A DNA stretch of 64,000 nucleotides from Promethearchaeota archaeon (GCA_019057865.1 JAHLWP010000001.1:1-64000), one strand, 5' to 3'; numbered from the stretch's first letter, positions 9,801 to 19,111 are shown. Numbers and translations: made by a program. Notes: generated by a model from the letters alone, not told the origin.

Positions 9801-10234
9801 TGGAAGGATCTGTTTTGAAAAAAGGTTTCAAACCCTCTATTTTGGTTTTCTGCTGTAATTGGTGTAGTTATGCAGGGGCAGATTTAGCAGGAGTTTCACG
9901 ATTTCAATATCCTCCAAATATTAGAATAATAAGAGTTATGTGTTCGGGTAGAATTGATCCTGCATTTGTTTTAAAAGCTTTAAAGGATGGTGCTGATGGT
10001 GTTCTCATTAGTGGATGCCATATCGGTGATTGCCATTACATTTCTGGAAATGAATATACAAAAGAACGCTTTGAAAGGTTATATAATATAATTATAAAGC
10101 AGCTAGGTGTTAAAGAAAAACGTGTAAGGTTAGAATGGATAAGTGCTTCTGAAGGTAAAAGATTTGCTGACGTAATTACTGAATTCACTAATGAAATAAA
10201 GGATTTGGGTCCGTTACGAAAGAAAATTTTCTAA
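9800..10234 (+). CDS. mvhD: MvhD-type iron-sulfur subunit, all-cysteine form
   Basis: A 144-residue MvhD with the classic motifs [24 protein letters not shown] and [10 protein letters not shown], all with Cys rather than UGA. It starts in TAATG, overlapping the stop of the HdrD-like gene by one base. It is a paralogue of the UGA-containing mvhD at 5901-6338 on the other strand. Known role of the family: passing electrons to HdrA. Pairing with the HdrD-like protein is inferred from coupling. Confidence 0.92.
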   Translation: MEGSVLKKGFKPSILVFCCNWCSYAGADLAGVSRFQYPPNIRIIRVMCSGRIDPAFVLKALKDGADGVLISGCHIGDCHYISGNEYTKERFERLYNIIIKQLGVKEKRVRLEWISASEGKRFADVITEFTNEIKDLGPLRKKIF

Positions 10235-10269
10235 ATAAATTTTTTTATTAATAATAATTATTTTTAATC

Positions 10270-10455
10270 ATGTCAGAGTCAGAAGAAAATAAGAGAGAGG
10301 AATTTGCTAAGCAATTTATGCTTGAAGAAGGCTTAAAGGGTAAAGCTAGAAGAATAAAAATCATGAAAATTATAGATAATGTAGGTTATGATAAAAAAAA
10401 GATAAAGACTGCTCTACTTCGCTCAACAATAGCTGAAAGAATTCAGCATGATTAA
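10270..10455 (+). CDS. Small charged hypothetical protein
   Basis: 61 residues, rich in Lys, Glu and Arg (MSESEENKREEFAKQFMLEE...), predicted helical, with no recognised domain. It starts 35 nt after mvhD and ends 105 nt before serS. It may be co-transcribed with the redox genes, but nothing in its sequence links it to them. Confidence 0.55.
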   Translation: MSESEENKREEFAKQFMLEEGLKGKARRIKIMKIIDNVGYDKKKIKTALLRSTIAERIQHD

Positions 10456-10560
10456 AATTTTATTCATTTTACTAGTATTATAGAAATTTCATAAAACTTT
10501 AATGATAAAATAGATAAGTTATTCAAGAGAGAGTTATTGAAAATTTAAAGGGACTTTAAT

Positions 10561-11850
10561 TTGCTCGACATCGAATTATATAGAAATGATTTGGAAAAGG
10601 TTATTGAATCCGAAGTAAAAAGATTTAAAGATCCATCTAATGCAAGAAAAGTATTAGAATATGACGAAAAATGGAGAGAAGTTTTACAAACTTTACAAGA
10701 TTTAAGGAAACAGAGGAATGATTTATCAATTCAAATTGGAACTTTTAAAAAATCAGGTGATAACAAAAAAGCTGAAAAAGCTAGATTCAAATCGAAAGAA
10801 ATTAAGGACCGAATTGATAAGTTAGAGAAAAAAAAGGTTGAATTTTTTGATCAAAGAGAAAATTATAGATACATAGTTGGTAATATTTTACATGACTCTG
10901 TACCTATTGGTGAAACTGATGAAGATAATGAAATTATAATAACTGTTGGAAAATTACCAAAATTTGACTTTGAACCTTTATCTCATGTCAATTTAATCAC
11001 TAAGATTGATGGAGCAGATACAAAAAAGGCATCTGAAATAGCGGGTTCGAGATTTTACTTTTTAAAGGGAGATTTAGTTTCACTTAATTTAGCTCTGATA
11101 AAATTTGCATTAGATAAATTAATAAATAAGGATTATATTCCAATGTGGCCACCCTTCTTTATTAAATACGAAGTTATAAAAGCAGCGGCAGAATTAGCAG
11201 ATTTTGAAGAACAACTATATAAAATTCAAGATGAAGATCTTTTTATGATTGCCACCGCAGAACAAACATTAGCTGCTTATCATTATGATGAAATTATAGA
11301 CCCCGAAAGATTACCTTTGAAATATGCTGGAGTATCATCTTGCTTTAGACGAGAAGCAGGATCTCATGGAAAAGACACATTAGGAATATTTAGAGTACAC
11401 CAATTTGAAAAGGTTGAACAATTTATTTTTTGTAAACCAGAACATTCATGGAAGCTATATGAAGAGCTGATAGAAAATGTAAAAGAAATTTTTCAGGATT
11501 TAAAAATACCCTATAGAATCGTAAATATTGCGTCTGGAGAATTAAATGATAATGCTGCCAAAAAATATGACCTTGAAGCTTGGTTTCCCGCTTCAGAAAC
11601 ATATCGTGAACTCGTCTCATGTAGCAATTGTACAGATTATCAGGCAAGGAAATTGAAGATAAGAATGGGAAAAGTTGGTTCACAGCAAGCTAAAGAGATT
11701 TTGCATACCTTAAATTCAACTGCAATAGCAACAACGCGAACTATTTGTTGTATATTAGAAAATTTTCAAAATAAGGATCATTCAGTGTCAATTCCAGAAG
11801 TCCTTCAAAAAGATATGAATGGTAAAAAAATTATTAAAGCAATAAAATAA
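10561..11850 (+). CDS. serS: Seryl-tRNA synthetase
   Basis: A 429-residue class II synthetase that charges tRNA-Ser with serine. Residues about 30-110 form the long antiparallel coiled-coil arm that grips the long variable arm of tRNA-Ser (LRKQRNDLSIQIG...). Motif 2 is FRREAGSHGKDTLGIFRVHQF and motif 3 lies around ATTRTICCILENFQ. It uses a TTG start; the N-terminal sequence MLDIELYRNDLEKV matches the usual family start. A Sec-using organism would also need this enzyme to charge tRNA-Sec. The next gene follows after 14 nt. Confidence 0.95.
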   Translation: MLDIELYRNDLEKVIESEVKRFKDPSNARKVLEYDEKWREVLQTLQDLRKQRNDLSIQIGTFKKSGDNKKAEKARFKSKEIKDRIDKLEKKKVEFFDQRENYRYIVGNILHDSVPIGETDEDNEIIITVGKLPKFDFEPLSHVNLITKIDGADTKKASEIAGSRFYFLKGDLVSLNLALIKFALDKLINKDYIPMWPPFFIKYEVIKAAAELADFEEQLYKIQDEDLFMIATAEQTLAAYHYDEIIDPERLPLKYAGVSSCFRREAGSHGKDTLGIFRVHQFEKVEQFIFCKPEHSWKLYEELIENVKEIFQDLKIPYRIVNIASGELNDNAAKKYDLEAWFPASETYRELVSCSNCTDYQARKLKIRMGKVGSQQAKEILHTLNSTAIATTRTICCILENFQNKDHSVSIPEVLQKDMNGKKIIKAIK

Positions 11851-11864
11851 AAGTAGAAATAATA

Positions 11865-13097
11865 ATGATTGAAATATCTTTGGAAGAATTTGAAGATTTT
11901 TATAAAAAAAAGATTAATTCTCAATTTTCAAAAATAAAGAGAGCAACCCAAAAATTAATAACTAACATTCGAGAAAATTTAATCGAAATTAAAGTCTGTA
12001 TGGATCACTTTATAAAATCTGGAGAAAATAAAGTCGATGGAAAAGCTCAAAAATCGTTACACTTTTTTTCTGACAGAATGAGAAAAGAGATTGATGAAAT
12101 TGAAATTCCTGACGAAGATATTTACTATGATAATGTAAATGATTTACTTAATTCTATAAAAAAGCTATTCCCCACTATAAATGAAATTGCAAGAAAGGCA
12201 TTTCCAAAATTTCAGAAGGAAGTTCAAACTGAAATCAAAGAGCTCGATTATATTACTCGAAAATTGGGAAAAAAACAAGGCATTCTTGATGAATTCTTAA
12301 GAAAGAAATATACTGATGTAAGGGAAGCAGAAGATTTACTAAAAAAATTACCAAAATTGTTTTCTCTGAGAGATCATATTGAAAAAACTAGAATTGAATT
12401 GGATGAATTTGAAAATGAGCATGAAGAAAAAAAAGAGGTTCAAGAGAAATTAAATTCGGAATTAATTGAACTTGAGAAAAATCAATTATTTAAAAACCTA
12501 GAAGATGAAGAGGACAATTTATTCAAGCTACAGTTAAAGATTAATGATGAAATAGGATTCAAGAAAGCTCTAAAAAAATTAAAATTTGAATTAGAAAAGG
12601 GGACAATTCACATTCCTAATATCGATCTGAATTATCTCAAAGAATTTCTTAAAAATCCTATTAGAATGTTAAGTAATGAACGAAAAGACTTACCAAAATT
12701 TACAACTCTCATGGTACAATTACGCCATTCCTTGGAGGAGAAGAAATTAAACCTCAAAACAGAAACAAAAGAGAAGACAATAGCGCAAATAAATTCTATT
12801 TTTAATGAAAAAAAGTTACAAGCAAATATTGAGAATTATTTACAAGTGAAAGAAAAAATAAAAGGGATTGAAAATAAAATTGAAGAAGCAGGTCTAACTC
12901 AAAAATTAGATGACTTAAAAAATCAAATATCAAAAATCAGCATTAAATTAGAGCGTATCGAGAATGATAAGAACCGAAAAAATAAGGATTATACTAGATA
13001 TCTTAGTAATTTAAAGGTTGAGCGCGAAACTTTTCAAAATATGGCTGAACATGTATTAAATGAGTCTGTAAAAATTGATATCACATTTTCATTTTAG
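11865..13097 (+). CDS. Coiled-coil protein of unknown function
   Basis: 410 residues, almost wholly heptad-like and charged, with a short less charged stretch near residues 245-285 (IPNIDLNYLKEFLKNPIRML). No enzymatic motif, signal peptide or membrane segment is visible. It lies 14 nt downstream of serS and is probably co-transcribed. The architecture suggests a scaffold or SMC/kinetochore-like rod without ATPase heads, but I do not recognise the family. Confidence 0.75.
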   Translation: MIEISLEEFEDFYKKKINSQFSKIKRATQKLITNIRENLIEIKVCMDHFIKSGENKVDGKAQKSLHFFSDRMRKEIDEIEIPDEDIYYDNVNDLLNSIKKLFPTINEIARKAFPKFQKEVQTEIKELDYITRKLGKKQGILDEFLRKKYTDVREAEDLLKKLPKLFSLRDHIEKTRIELDEFENEHEEKKEVQEKLNSELIELEKNQLFKNLEDEEDNLFKLQLKINDEIGFKKALKKLKFELEKGTIHIPNIDLNYLKEFLKNPIRMLSNERKDLPKFTTLMVQLRHSLEEKKLNLKTETKEKTIAQINSIFNEKKLQANIENYLQVKEKIKGIENKIEEAGLTQKLDDLKNQISKISIKLERIENDKNRKNKDYTRYLSNLKVERETFQNMAEHVLNESVKIDITFSF

Positions 13098-13112
13098 TTT
13101 TTCAATTTGTCT

Positions 13113-13844
13113 TTACTTTTTTTTTATTATTCTGAACGCCCGATTATTATCAGCATTAACTTTTTTTAAGGTTAGATTTAAATTGTTTTTTAAAAATTGG
13201 AAAGTTTCTGTATGCGTTAAATTAAAAATTTTTAAATAATTGTATGCTAATACTATATCTTGCTTAACATCCACATCAAACCCTGCTCTAAAGGAATCAT
13301 AAATCGATATCTTTTTTATCCCCATATCCTTTGCTTTCTGTATTAAGGCTACTAAAGATGGTATATTTGGATCTGAAAAAAATGTAGGAATTATATCAGG
13401 AGGTTTTCTTCCAAGTATAGATATTCCAGCAGAATGAATAGCAGGACAAACTAATAATTGATTATTTTTTAACACTTCATTAATTTCATTAAAGTTTCGA
13501 GCTTTGATTAAAATTATATCAATAAATGTTAATATAGTACTTTCAGCATTAAATTTATTAATTGCTATATCATTAAGGTTTTTAATAACTTCATCAAACG
13601 ATTTAGGAGGATTAGTTAAATTCTCTTTAATTCCAATCAATCCATAATCTTCAGCAAAGTCCAATATCTCATCAGTATTACAGTATACTATTTGTTTATC
13701 AAAACATTTGACCTTAGTTAAAGTCCTTATAAGGTCTTTAAACATAGCTAAAGTTAAGTCTCTAAGTTGATTATTTGAAAAACAATCTCTAAGTCGAGAT
13801 TTTGTTCTTGATAATGGTGCCACAGGAATTAATATAATACTCAT
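13113..13844 (-). CDS. cofC: 2-phospho-L-lactate guanylyltransferase-like protein (F420 synthesis)
   Basis: 243 residues resembling CofC, which activates phospholactate (or PEP/phosphoglycerate) with GTP during coenzyme F420 synthesis. The N-terminal nucleotide-binding signature is ILIPVAPLSRTKSRL, with an aligned aspartate in FIDIILI and the C-terminal AGFDVDVKQD. The usual GGTN motif is altered to HSAGISIL, so substrate choice could differ. An F420 pathway fits the FrhB-like protein at 4301-5803. The gene is convergent with the coiled-coil gene and only 15 nt from it. Confidence 0.75.
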   Translation of the reverse strand: MSIILIPVAPLSRTKSRLRDCFSNNQLRDLTLAMFKDLIRTLTKVKCFDKQIVYCNTDEILDFAEDYGLIGIKENLTNPPKSFDEVIKNLNDIAINKFNAESTILTFIDIILIKARNFNEINEVLKNNQLLVCPAIHSAGISILGRKPPDIIPTFFSDPNIPSLVALIQKAKDMGIKKISIYDSFRAGFDVDVKQDIVLAYNYLKIFNLTHTETFQFLKNNLNLTLKKVNADNNRAFRIIKKK

Positions 13845-13924
13845 AATAATAATAATAATCTAATAAATTTAATACAAGATGAAAATAATAATGGAGGATC
13901 TTTTAAATTTAGATGGTTCAAAAC

Positions 13925-14482
13925 TTATTTTAATTTATTCAAAATTTGAACTGATAAAGTTTCAAATGCCTTATCTACATTTTCATTTAACTTGGCTGAA
14001 GTCTCAAAATATTTTACTCCTAAACTATTTACTTTTTTATCTACAATTTGTTTATTAATATTTCTTTTTAAATCAGTTTTATTTCCAACAATAATATATG
14101 GAATATCTCCACTTACTTCTTCTAATTTTGAAATCCAAAAATCTAAATTTTTAAAGGAAGATAGATCATTTAAATTAAAAACTACCATAGCTCCAACTGC
14201 TTGGACAAAATAATACTCATTACTAAAAAGTTTATCTTGCTGCCCTCCGATGTCCCAGAAGTACAATTTAAAGCCTTTTTCTTTCACATCTTTCTTCAAT
14301 TCAGGATTTTTAAAGTCTAATTTATCAAAAATATTTGTTAAATCAATTTCTTTTATTAAAAAATTAGCTCCTATTGTTTGATGATATCCTTCGTTAAACT
14401 TGTCATCTACATATCGTACTAATAAAGATGTTTTGCCAACTCCAGGCTCTCCACACAAAATCACTTTCCCTCGATATGACAT
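13925..14482 (-). CDS. Ras/Rab-like small GTPase
   Basis: 185 residues with all G motifs: P-loop GEPGVGKTS, switch I region QTIGANF, WDIGGQ, NKTD and ETSAK. The switch-II signature WDIGGQ with Gln is Ras-superfamily rather than bacterial. The C terminus (VQILNKLK) has no cysteine, so prenylation of eukaryotic Rab type is not expected. Such GTPases are abundant in Asgard archaea; the partner and membrane are unknown. Confidence 0.93.
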   Translation of the reverse strand: MSYRGKVILCGEPGVGKTSLLVRYVDDKFNEGYHQTIGANFLIKEIDLTNIFDKLDFKNPELKKDVKEKGFKLYFWDIGGQQDKLFSNEYYFVQAVGAMVVFNLNDLSSFKNLDFWISKLEEVSGDIPYIIVGNKTDLKRNINKQIVDKKVNSLGVKYFETSAKLNENVDKAFETLSVQILNKLK

Positions 14483-14594
14483 ATAATAACTTCCCCCTAT
14501 TATTTTATCCTATACTTTATTAATAAATTTTTTTTAAAATTTTATTCGATTTTTTTAATTTGTCAAAGTTCATATTTAAGTAAAATTTAAAGAT

Positions 14595-15437
14595 TTAACT
14601 TGGATAAGGTACTTTTTTTGGTGTTAATTGAATTTTTTTGCATTCTGAAGAAATGAAATGTCTAAATAAATGTTCATACCCAATAATTTGTTTTGGTATA
14701 CCATTTTCCAACCATAATCCTGAGGTATATTCAGGGGCTTCTTTTACTTGATCTAAGGTGGTAAGTAAAAAGTCGTTGTCAGTAATCAATAATCCAAAAG
14801 GAATTACGCTATCGCCCTCTATAGAATGAATTACTACTGAAATTTTCAATAATTTTTTCATCTCTTCTTTTAAGGTATCATTATATTTTAGAGCAATAAC
14901 AACTTGAATATCAGATGAAAATTTCTTATTCCAAAGATCTTTTAAAATCCAATCATAACCTCCTAATTCTGTCATTAATAGATCAGGAGTAATTATGAAA
15001 TAGATTCGCTTCTTTGCTGAACTGATTAGTTCTTTAATCTTTTTTCTAATTTTCTTTCTTGAGTTAATAGCCCATACTCTGGGTTCAGATTTTTCTTTAT
15101 TAATTTCCAATTCGCTTATTACTTTCTCTAATATTAATGTTTTTTCTATTTTTTGCTTGTATTCCTCACGAATAGCCTTGAATATTCTTTCTATCGGTAT
15201 TACTTGATAATTTGCTCCTCTCTTTATAGGTTCTTTTTGAATAAAACCTTTTTCGATTAATCTATTTAACGAGTCATAAACTCTCGCGCGATCTACTCCT
15301 GAATGTTTTGCAATATCTGCTGGACTTAATATTTTATATTTACATAAGGTAAGTAAGACTTTGGAATCATTCTTCGTGAAACCTAATGATTGAAGCGCAA
15401 CCCCAATTTCAGTTTCATCAATATTATTTCCTAGCAA
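14595..15437 (-). CDS. TrmB-family transcriptional regulator
   Basis: 280 residues. The N-terminal winged helix (LGFTKNDSKVLLTLCKYKIL, then SPADIAKHSGVDRARVYDSL and a wing) matches TrmB. After a helical linker, a C-terminal PLD-like effector domain is recognisable (RVWAINSRKKIRKKIKELI, YFIITPDLLM). TrmB proteins commonly control sugar uptake and metabolism in archaea. No target can be assigned. It is transcribed away from the histone gene. Confidence 0.85.
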   Translation of the reverse strand: MLGNNIDETEIGVALQSLGFTKNDSKVLLTLCKYKILSPADIAKHSGVDRARVYDSLNRLIEKGFIQKEPIKRGANYQVIPIERIFKAIREEYKQKIEKTLILEKVISELEINKEKSEPRVWAINSRKKIRKKIKELISSAKKRIYFIITPDLLMTELGGYDWILKDLWNKKFSSDIQVVIALKYNDTLKEEMKKLLKISVVIHSIEGDSVIPFGLLITDNDFLLTTLDQVKEAPEYTSGLWLENGIPKQIIGYEHLFRHFISSECKKIQLTPKKVPYPS

Positions 15438-15622
15438 TTTCCAGAATTGTCAATTTTTTTTGTATCTATATTATAATAATCTATTCTTAGATTTTATATT
15501 TTAATTTATTTTTTTAATTAAAATTATAATTATCACTAATAAATGAAAAAATAGAATTAATAGAATTTTTCTTATAAATAGTGAATCTTTGTTATTGAAA
15601 CTTTAATAAGTATATAATATTG

Positions 15623-15810
15623 AAAAATTAAGAAATCAAGATTCTATTTAATAGAAGTTGAAATTTCAACAATTATCTGTTCCTTAAAAATTTCACAATG
15701 CTTAATAATAAATCAATTAATTTTCGAAGAGAATATTGAGATATTAATAAAAGTGAAAATTCTAAAAATTAAGAAATAAAGCCTTCATTTAATAAAAATT
15801 AAAATTTGAT
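15623..15810 (+). repeat. Imperfect ~47-bp direct repeat pair
   Basis: The copies begin aaaaattaagaaat at 15623 and 15764 and continue with aag, then atttaata, then aaattt, matching at roughly 80% of positions. The repeat spacing is 141 bp. In AT-rich DNA this could be chance or decayed duplication, but it could also be a pair of protein-binding sites upstream of the histone gene. Confidence 0.4.
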
Positions 15811-15909
15811 TTTAGTCGGAAAAATTTTTCCAAAATTAATATAACGATCTGATATTCGAATACCCTTGATCTCTCTTTATCGCGCTCTCAAAATATTGAT
15901 TCGAATCAT

Positions 15910-15924
15910 AACATTTATATAATA
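15910..15924 (+). promoter_or_regulatory. TATA box of the histone gene
   Basis: The TATA-like sequence tttatata (15914-15921) lies about 80 bp before the histone ATG. Initiation some 25 bp downstream would leave a leader of around 60 nt carrying GGAGG at 15989-15993, a well-spaced ribosome binding site. Confidence 0.5.
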
Positions 15925-16002
15925 GAAATGTGTAGTTATTATTAATTAATAATCTAATAAAATAAAAGTAATCTTATTTAAAATTAGTGGAGGAATAAAA
16001 TA

Positions 16003-16236
16003 ATGGCAAAAAAGACACCACCAGCCAAAAAATCTGAAGGATATATTGCTAAAGCACCTATTCGAAGATTAATGAAGAAAGAAGGCGCTGTTCTTGTAGC
16101 AGCAGATGCATTGGATAAGTTAATTGACTTCTTAGAGAAGAGTGCTGCTACTGCTACAAAAGATGCACTCAAAGTCTGTAAAGAAGACAAGCGTAAAAGG
16201 ATAACGGCTGCTGACGTGAGGGACGCAACAAGATAA
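16003..16236 (+). CDS. Archaeal histone
   Basis: 77 residues with a single histone fold. The loops and helices match HMf-type histones: APIRRLMKKEGA (helix 1), the long middle helix AADALDKLIDFLEKSAATAT, and KRKRITAADVRDA at the C-terminal end. A short Lys/Pro-rich N-terminal tail (AKKTPPAKKSEGY) precedes the fold, longer than in classic HMfB and of the kind known in Asgard histones. It wraps DNA as a dimer or polymer. A strong GGAGG lies 9 nt before the ATG. Confidence 0.97.
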   Translation: MAKKTPPAKKSEGYIAKAPIRRLMKKEGAVLVAADALDKLIDFLEKSAATATKDALKVCKEDKRKRITAADVRDATR

Positions 16237-16260
16237 GTAATTTGAATTTATAATAATTTA

Positions 16261-16285
16261 GATTTTTTTTTTCTTTTTTTACTTT
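16261..16285 (+). terminator. Oligo-T terminator after the histone gene
   Basis: Two T-tracts (gatttttttt ttctttttttac) immediately follow the histone gene, the usual form of archaeal intrinsic termination. They lie between convergent genes. Confidence 0.55.
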
Positions 16286-16290
16286 TTGTG

Positions 16291-16825
16291 CTATTTAAAA
16301 TTATCATAAAATTCTTTAGTTAGATATTTATTAATATTATTCTCTAACTTCTTTTTAACATTATCTAATCCCTCAGGTAATACTCGTGTTTTACCCAATA
16401 TATCTATAAAACCGAGTTCAGATCCATATCTGGGAACTAAATGAAAATGCAAATGATCAATACTACCTCCCGCATCTCTCCCTTGGTTTATGCCAATATT
16501 ATACCCCTTAGGATTATATAAATCATCTAATAACAATTGCATTCCCTGGATTGTTCTTGTTATATGAAGCAATTCTTCCTTGGTAAGTTCAAGGAACTTA
16601 GTTATATGTCTTTGGGTTACAATCATTAAATGAGCAGGATTATAAGGATATAAATTTAAAACAATAAAACATAAATCATCTTCATAGATTTTTAGGGATG
16701 TAACCCTTTCATCATTATCTCGTACGGCACATAGGATGCAATCAACTTTTGGTCTTGCTTTTCCTTGAACATAATCTAATTTTCCTAGTGCTTGTAACCA
16801 CTTATCAAAAATTATCTTTCACCAT
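16291..16825 (-). pseudogene. HIT-family nucleotide hydrolase/transferase, frame broken near the 5' end
   Basis: The longest ATG-started frame begins only at 16626, but the same frame upstream encodes the expected N-terminal half: zinc ligands CILC, then DDLCFIVLNLYPYNPAHL. The catalytic histidine triad is SIDHLHFHLVPR. No ATG, GTG or TTG exists in that frame, while an ATG at 16825 (MVKDNF) lies one base out of frame. Removing one base from the 5-base homopolymer at 16807-16811 restores MVKDNFDKWLQALGKL in frame. HIT proteins of this type cleave dinucleoside polyphosphates. It is either a recent frameshift or a homopolymer sequencing error. Confidence 0.75.
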
Positions 16826-16836
16826 TAAAATTAATA

Positions 16837-17373
16837 TTATGAGTATAGAGAAAAATCAGGACCTGATGTAAATTCTTTAGTTTTAGTAAAATCTTCTGGT
16901 TTTATTTTCCCCACACAATACTCACTTAATATAATATTACTCAAAGCAGCACAATTGAAGACTCTACGCACACTATTGTAAAATATCTTTTTTGAAACTA
17001 GACCATCTTCATTTAGAAATATTTGATCACTAATTTCATATCTATGATTTTGAATATCGATTCTATAAAACATATCTCTTAAGAGAAATAATTTTCTTAA
17101 TTCCATAAAATATTCCATCTTCTTATTTTCTTTCAAAGAGTTTAATGCATTTACATGAGGAGGAGAAATCTGAGTGCCTAAACTTATAATAATCAATTCT
17201 TTATTCTTTGGTTTAAAAACGACCATCATATGCCCCCTTGGACCAGGAGGAAAAGAAAACTGAAATCCAAATTCAAGTTTTTGTTCAGTATTGGGTATTT
17301 TTTTCCTTAAAAGTCCCTCATCTAAAAGATATTCTCTAATAATATGTTTAATTTTACTTTCTTTAATAGACAT
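16837..17373 (-). CDS. Conserved archaeal protein, DUF2299-like
   Basis: 178 residues with an alpha/beta pattern and the conserved-looking segment FQFSFPPGPRGHMMVVFKPK. It resembles archaeal DUF2299 proteins, which have no assigned role. No signal peptide or membrane segment is seen. It lies 11 nt upstream of the HIT gene on the same strand and may be co-transcribed. Confidence 0.6.
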   Translation of the reverse strand: MSIKESKIKHIIREYLLDEGLLRKKIPNTEQKLEFGFQFSFPPGPRGHMMVVFKPKNKELIIISLGTQISPPHVNALNSLKENKKMEYFMELRKLFLLRDMFYRIDIQNHRYEISDQIFLNEDGLVSKKIFYNSVRRVFNCAALSNIILSEYCVGKIKPEDFTKTKEFTSGPDFSLYS

Positions 17374-17501
17374 TTTTTATCAATAAATTAAAGAATTAAT
17401 TGATTAATTTAATTTTTTCAGAAATGTTTAAATCTCTTATTAAAAGTTCATGCTGTGTATCTGAAATAATTAAAATAAAATATAAACCGCGAAAAAATAT
17501 C

Positions 17502-17855
17502 TTAATATTTACCTTTTGGTCTAGGTTGAGGTTGAATGCCAGCATTCTTCAATTTTTCAGCATTATTTTCCAATTCTTCATTTGGAGTACAATATATTAC
17601 TTGTAAAGAACCTACGTTGATAAATATATTACCTACTATACCTAAACCCATCAGTTGATTTTCCTTATCAATAAAAGTATGGTCAATATCCATTTTAATT
17701 GCTTGTTTATTTCCTTCTAATTCAACTAATTGGGGTTGACAAGCAGTATAGCCTGTTCCTCTATTTCTTAGTAAGTAAGTCATAATTGCATAATCTAACT
17801 CGTCGTTAATTTCTCCTTGTTCTTGAAGGACCTTAACTACATTTGGAGCTGACAT
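17502..17855 (-). CDS. Conserved hypothetical protein
   Basis: 117 residues, not recognised. The sequence suggests a small alpha/beta protein (YAIMTYLLRNRGTGYTACQ, LMGLGIVGNIFINVGSLQVIYC) with a Pro-rich charged tail (IQPQPRPKGKY). No zinc motif or membrane segment. It stands alone with intergenic DNA on both sides. Confidence 0.6.
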   Translation of the reverse strand: MSAPNVVKVLQEQGEINDELDYAIMTYLLRNRGTGYTACQPQLVELEGNKQAIKMDIDHTFIDKENQLMGLGIVGNIFINVGSLQVIYCTPNEELENNAEKLKNAGIQPQPRPKGKY

Positions 17856-18061
17856 TTTAATTAATTTAGTTTTTCTTATTTAGATTAAAATTAGTGTAAA
17901 TGATTATTAATATTTTGGTTAAGGTGTTATTGGTAAAAAAATAATGTTAAAAAAATATCTTACAAGATTAAAATATAAAAAAGTAGAAGATCAACCCCCT
18001 TTCAGTGTTAATACTCATTTTTGACCAGTTCGGTTAGATCGAGGAGTTTCAACTTCCTTTA

Positions 18062-18316
18062 TTAGTCTTTCTCTTCAAAAATGACCTCGTCCACTGAATG
18101 CAATGCGCAATTCATACTACTTAAAACATCAGTTACCGTTTCTAATAAAATGTCATTTCCCTCAACACTAATATGTAAAGAAGCTGTTTTTTGATCTAAC
18201 TCATCAACTTTGATTCGCACTTTTGACATGCCTTCAATTTCCATTAATGTCCGAGCAACTAATTCAACAGAAGGCATATGGGGCTTTAAAATATCTAAAT
18301 AATAGGAAACTTTCAT
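18062..18316 (-). CDS. DUF211 family protein (COG1888)
   Basis: 84 residues matching the small archaeal DUF211 family throughout: LDILKPHMPSVELVARTL, VRIKVDELDQKTASLHISVEG and the C-terminal SVDEVIFEE. The family has a ferredoxin-like fold and forms oligomers; its function is unknown. Length is typical. Confidence 0.85.
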   Translation of the reverse strand: MKVSYYLDILKPHMPSVELVARTLMEIEGMSKVRIKVDELDQKTASLHISVEGNDILLETVTDVLSSMNCALHSVDEVIFEEKD

Positions 18317-18418
18317 TATTTTATTTTAAACCTTTTAGTTTTATTAATCTAATTTGATATTTTTAAACTAAAATTCTATCAATATTAATTTAGTAAATAT
18401 TTATAATTTTTTGTTTAT

Positions 18419-19111
18419 TTATAAAAGTTCCTCAATAGCGTTTATTAACTTTGAAGGAATTTCATTAAGTTCAATAATTTTATCTGCTTTTTCAAAAATT
18501 TCTTGCTTATGGAAATTAGATCTTTTAGTATTTAAAGCAATGGAGTGAGCTCCAACATTGATAGCTGCTTCTATATCACGATCAGAATCTCCAATAACCA
18601 CAATTTCATCTGGTTCAACGTTTAGTTCATTACATATGAATCTTAGATGATCTGGATGTGGTTTTAGATTTGAAATATTATCTCTTCCTACTATTAATAC
18701 AAAAAATCCTAATAACCTGACTTTTTCAAGTGATATTTTTGCATTTTTTTTTGTATTAAATGTAAAAATAGCTTGTTTTAGATTTTTAGATTTAGCAAAT
18801 TTTAGTACCTGATCAATCCCATTAATCATTGTCGCATTCAGAGCAGCTTCAAGTTCTATTTCCATAATCTTTTTATCTATATCTGCTATTATCTTCTCTA
18901 TTTTTTCATCAGAAAAACCCTTTTTATGAAAATAATCTCGTGCACTTGAGACATTTTCTAAAATTGAGTATTTTACAGTAAGAAGATGCTTAGGAACACC
19001 ATAATTTTTTAAGATCTTTATGGCTACTTTACGCGCTCTTAAATAATCGATTTTAAAATGAATAAGAGTACCATCCAAATCCCAAACTATTGCCTTAATA
19101 GATTTCAACAT
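18419..19111 (-). CDS. HAD-superfamily hydrolase, phosphoglycolate phosphatase-like
   Basis: 230 residues with the HAD motifs: DLDGTL (nucleophile Asp), Thr in IFTFNTKKN, Lys in NLKPHPDHL and the acidic GDSDRDIEAA. The helical cap is inserted after motif I. Members dephosphorylate small phosphoesters; the substrate cannot be read from sequence. The start abuts the stop of thpR, indicating co-transcription with thpR upstream. Confidence 0.85.
   Translation of the reverse strand: MLKSIKAIVWDLDGTLIHFKIDYLRARKVAIKILKNYGVPKHLLTVKYSILENVSSARDYFHKKGFSDEKIEKIIADIDKKIMEIELEAALNATMINGIDQVLKFAKSKNLKQAIFTFNTKKNAKISLEKVRLLGFFVLIVGRDNISNLKPHPDHLRFICNELNVEPDEIVVIGDSDRDIEAAINVGAHSIALNTKRSNFHKQEIFEKADKIIELNEIPSKLINAIEELL

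Larger units (their letters stand above)
15438..16002. other. Long AT-rich intergenic region upstream of the histone gene
   Basis: 565 bp without a convincing ORF or RNA gene between the divergent TrmB and histone genes. It holds an imperfect direct repeat (15623-15670 and 15764-15810), a short GC-richer stretch near 15840-15895, and the histone promoter. No tRNA or C/D-box RNA was recognised. Confidence 0.6.

Noticed and set aside
16804..16825. TGA upstream of the HIT gene as a Sec codon
   Set aside because: It is not at a cysteine position and the out-of-frame ATG with a one-base homopolymer change explains the N terminus better.
18000..18061. Possible small RNA downstream of the DUF211 gene
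   Set aside because: A GC-richer stretch is present but no C/D or H/ACA boxes, and only a 16-codon frame.
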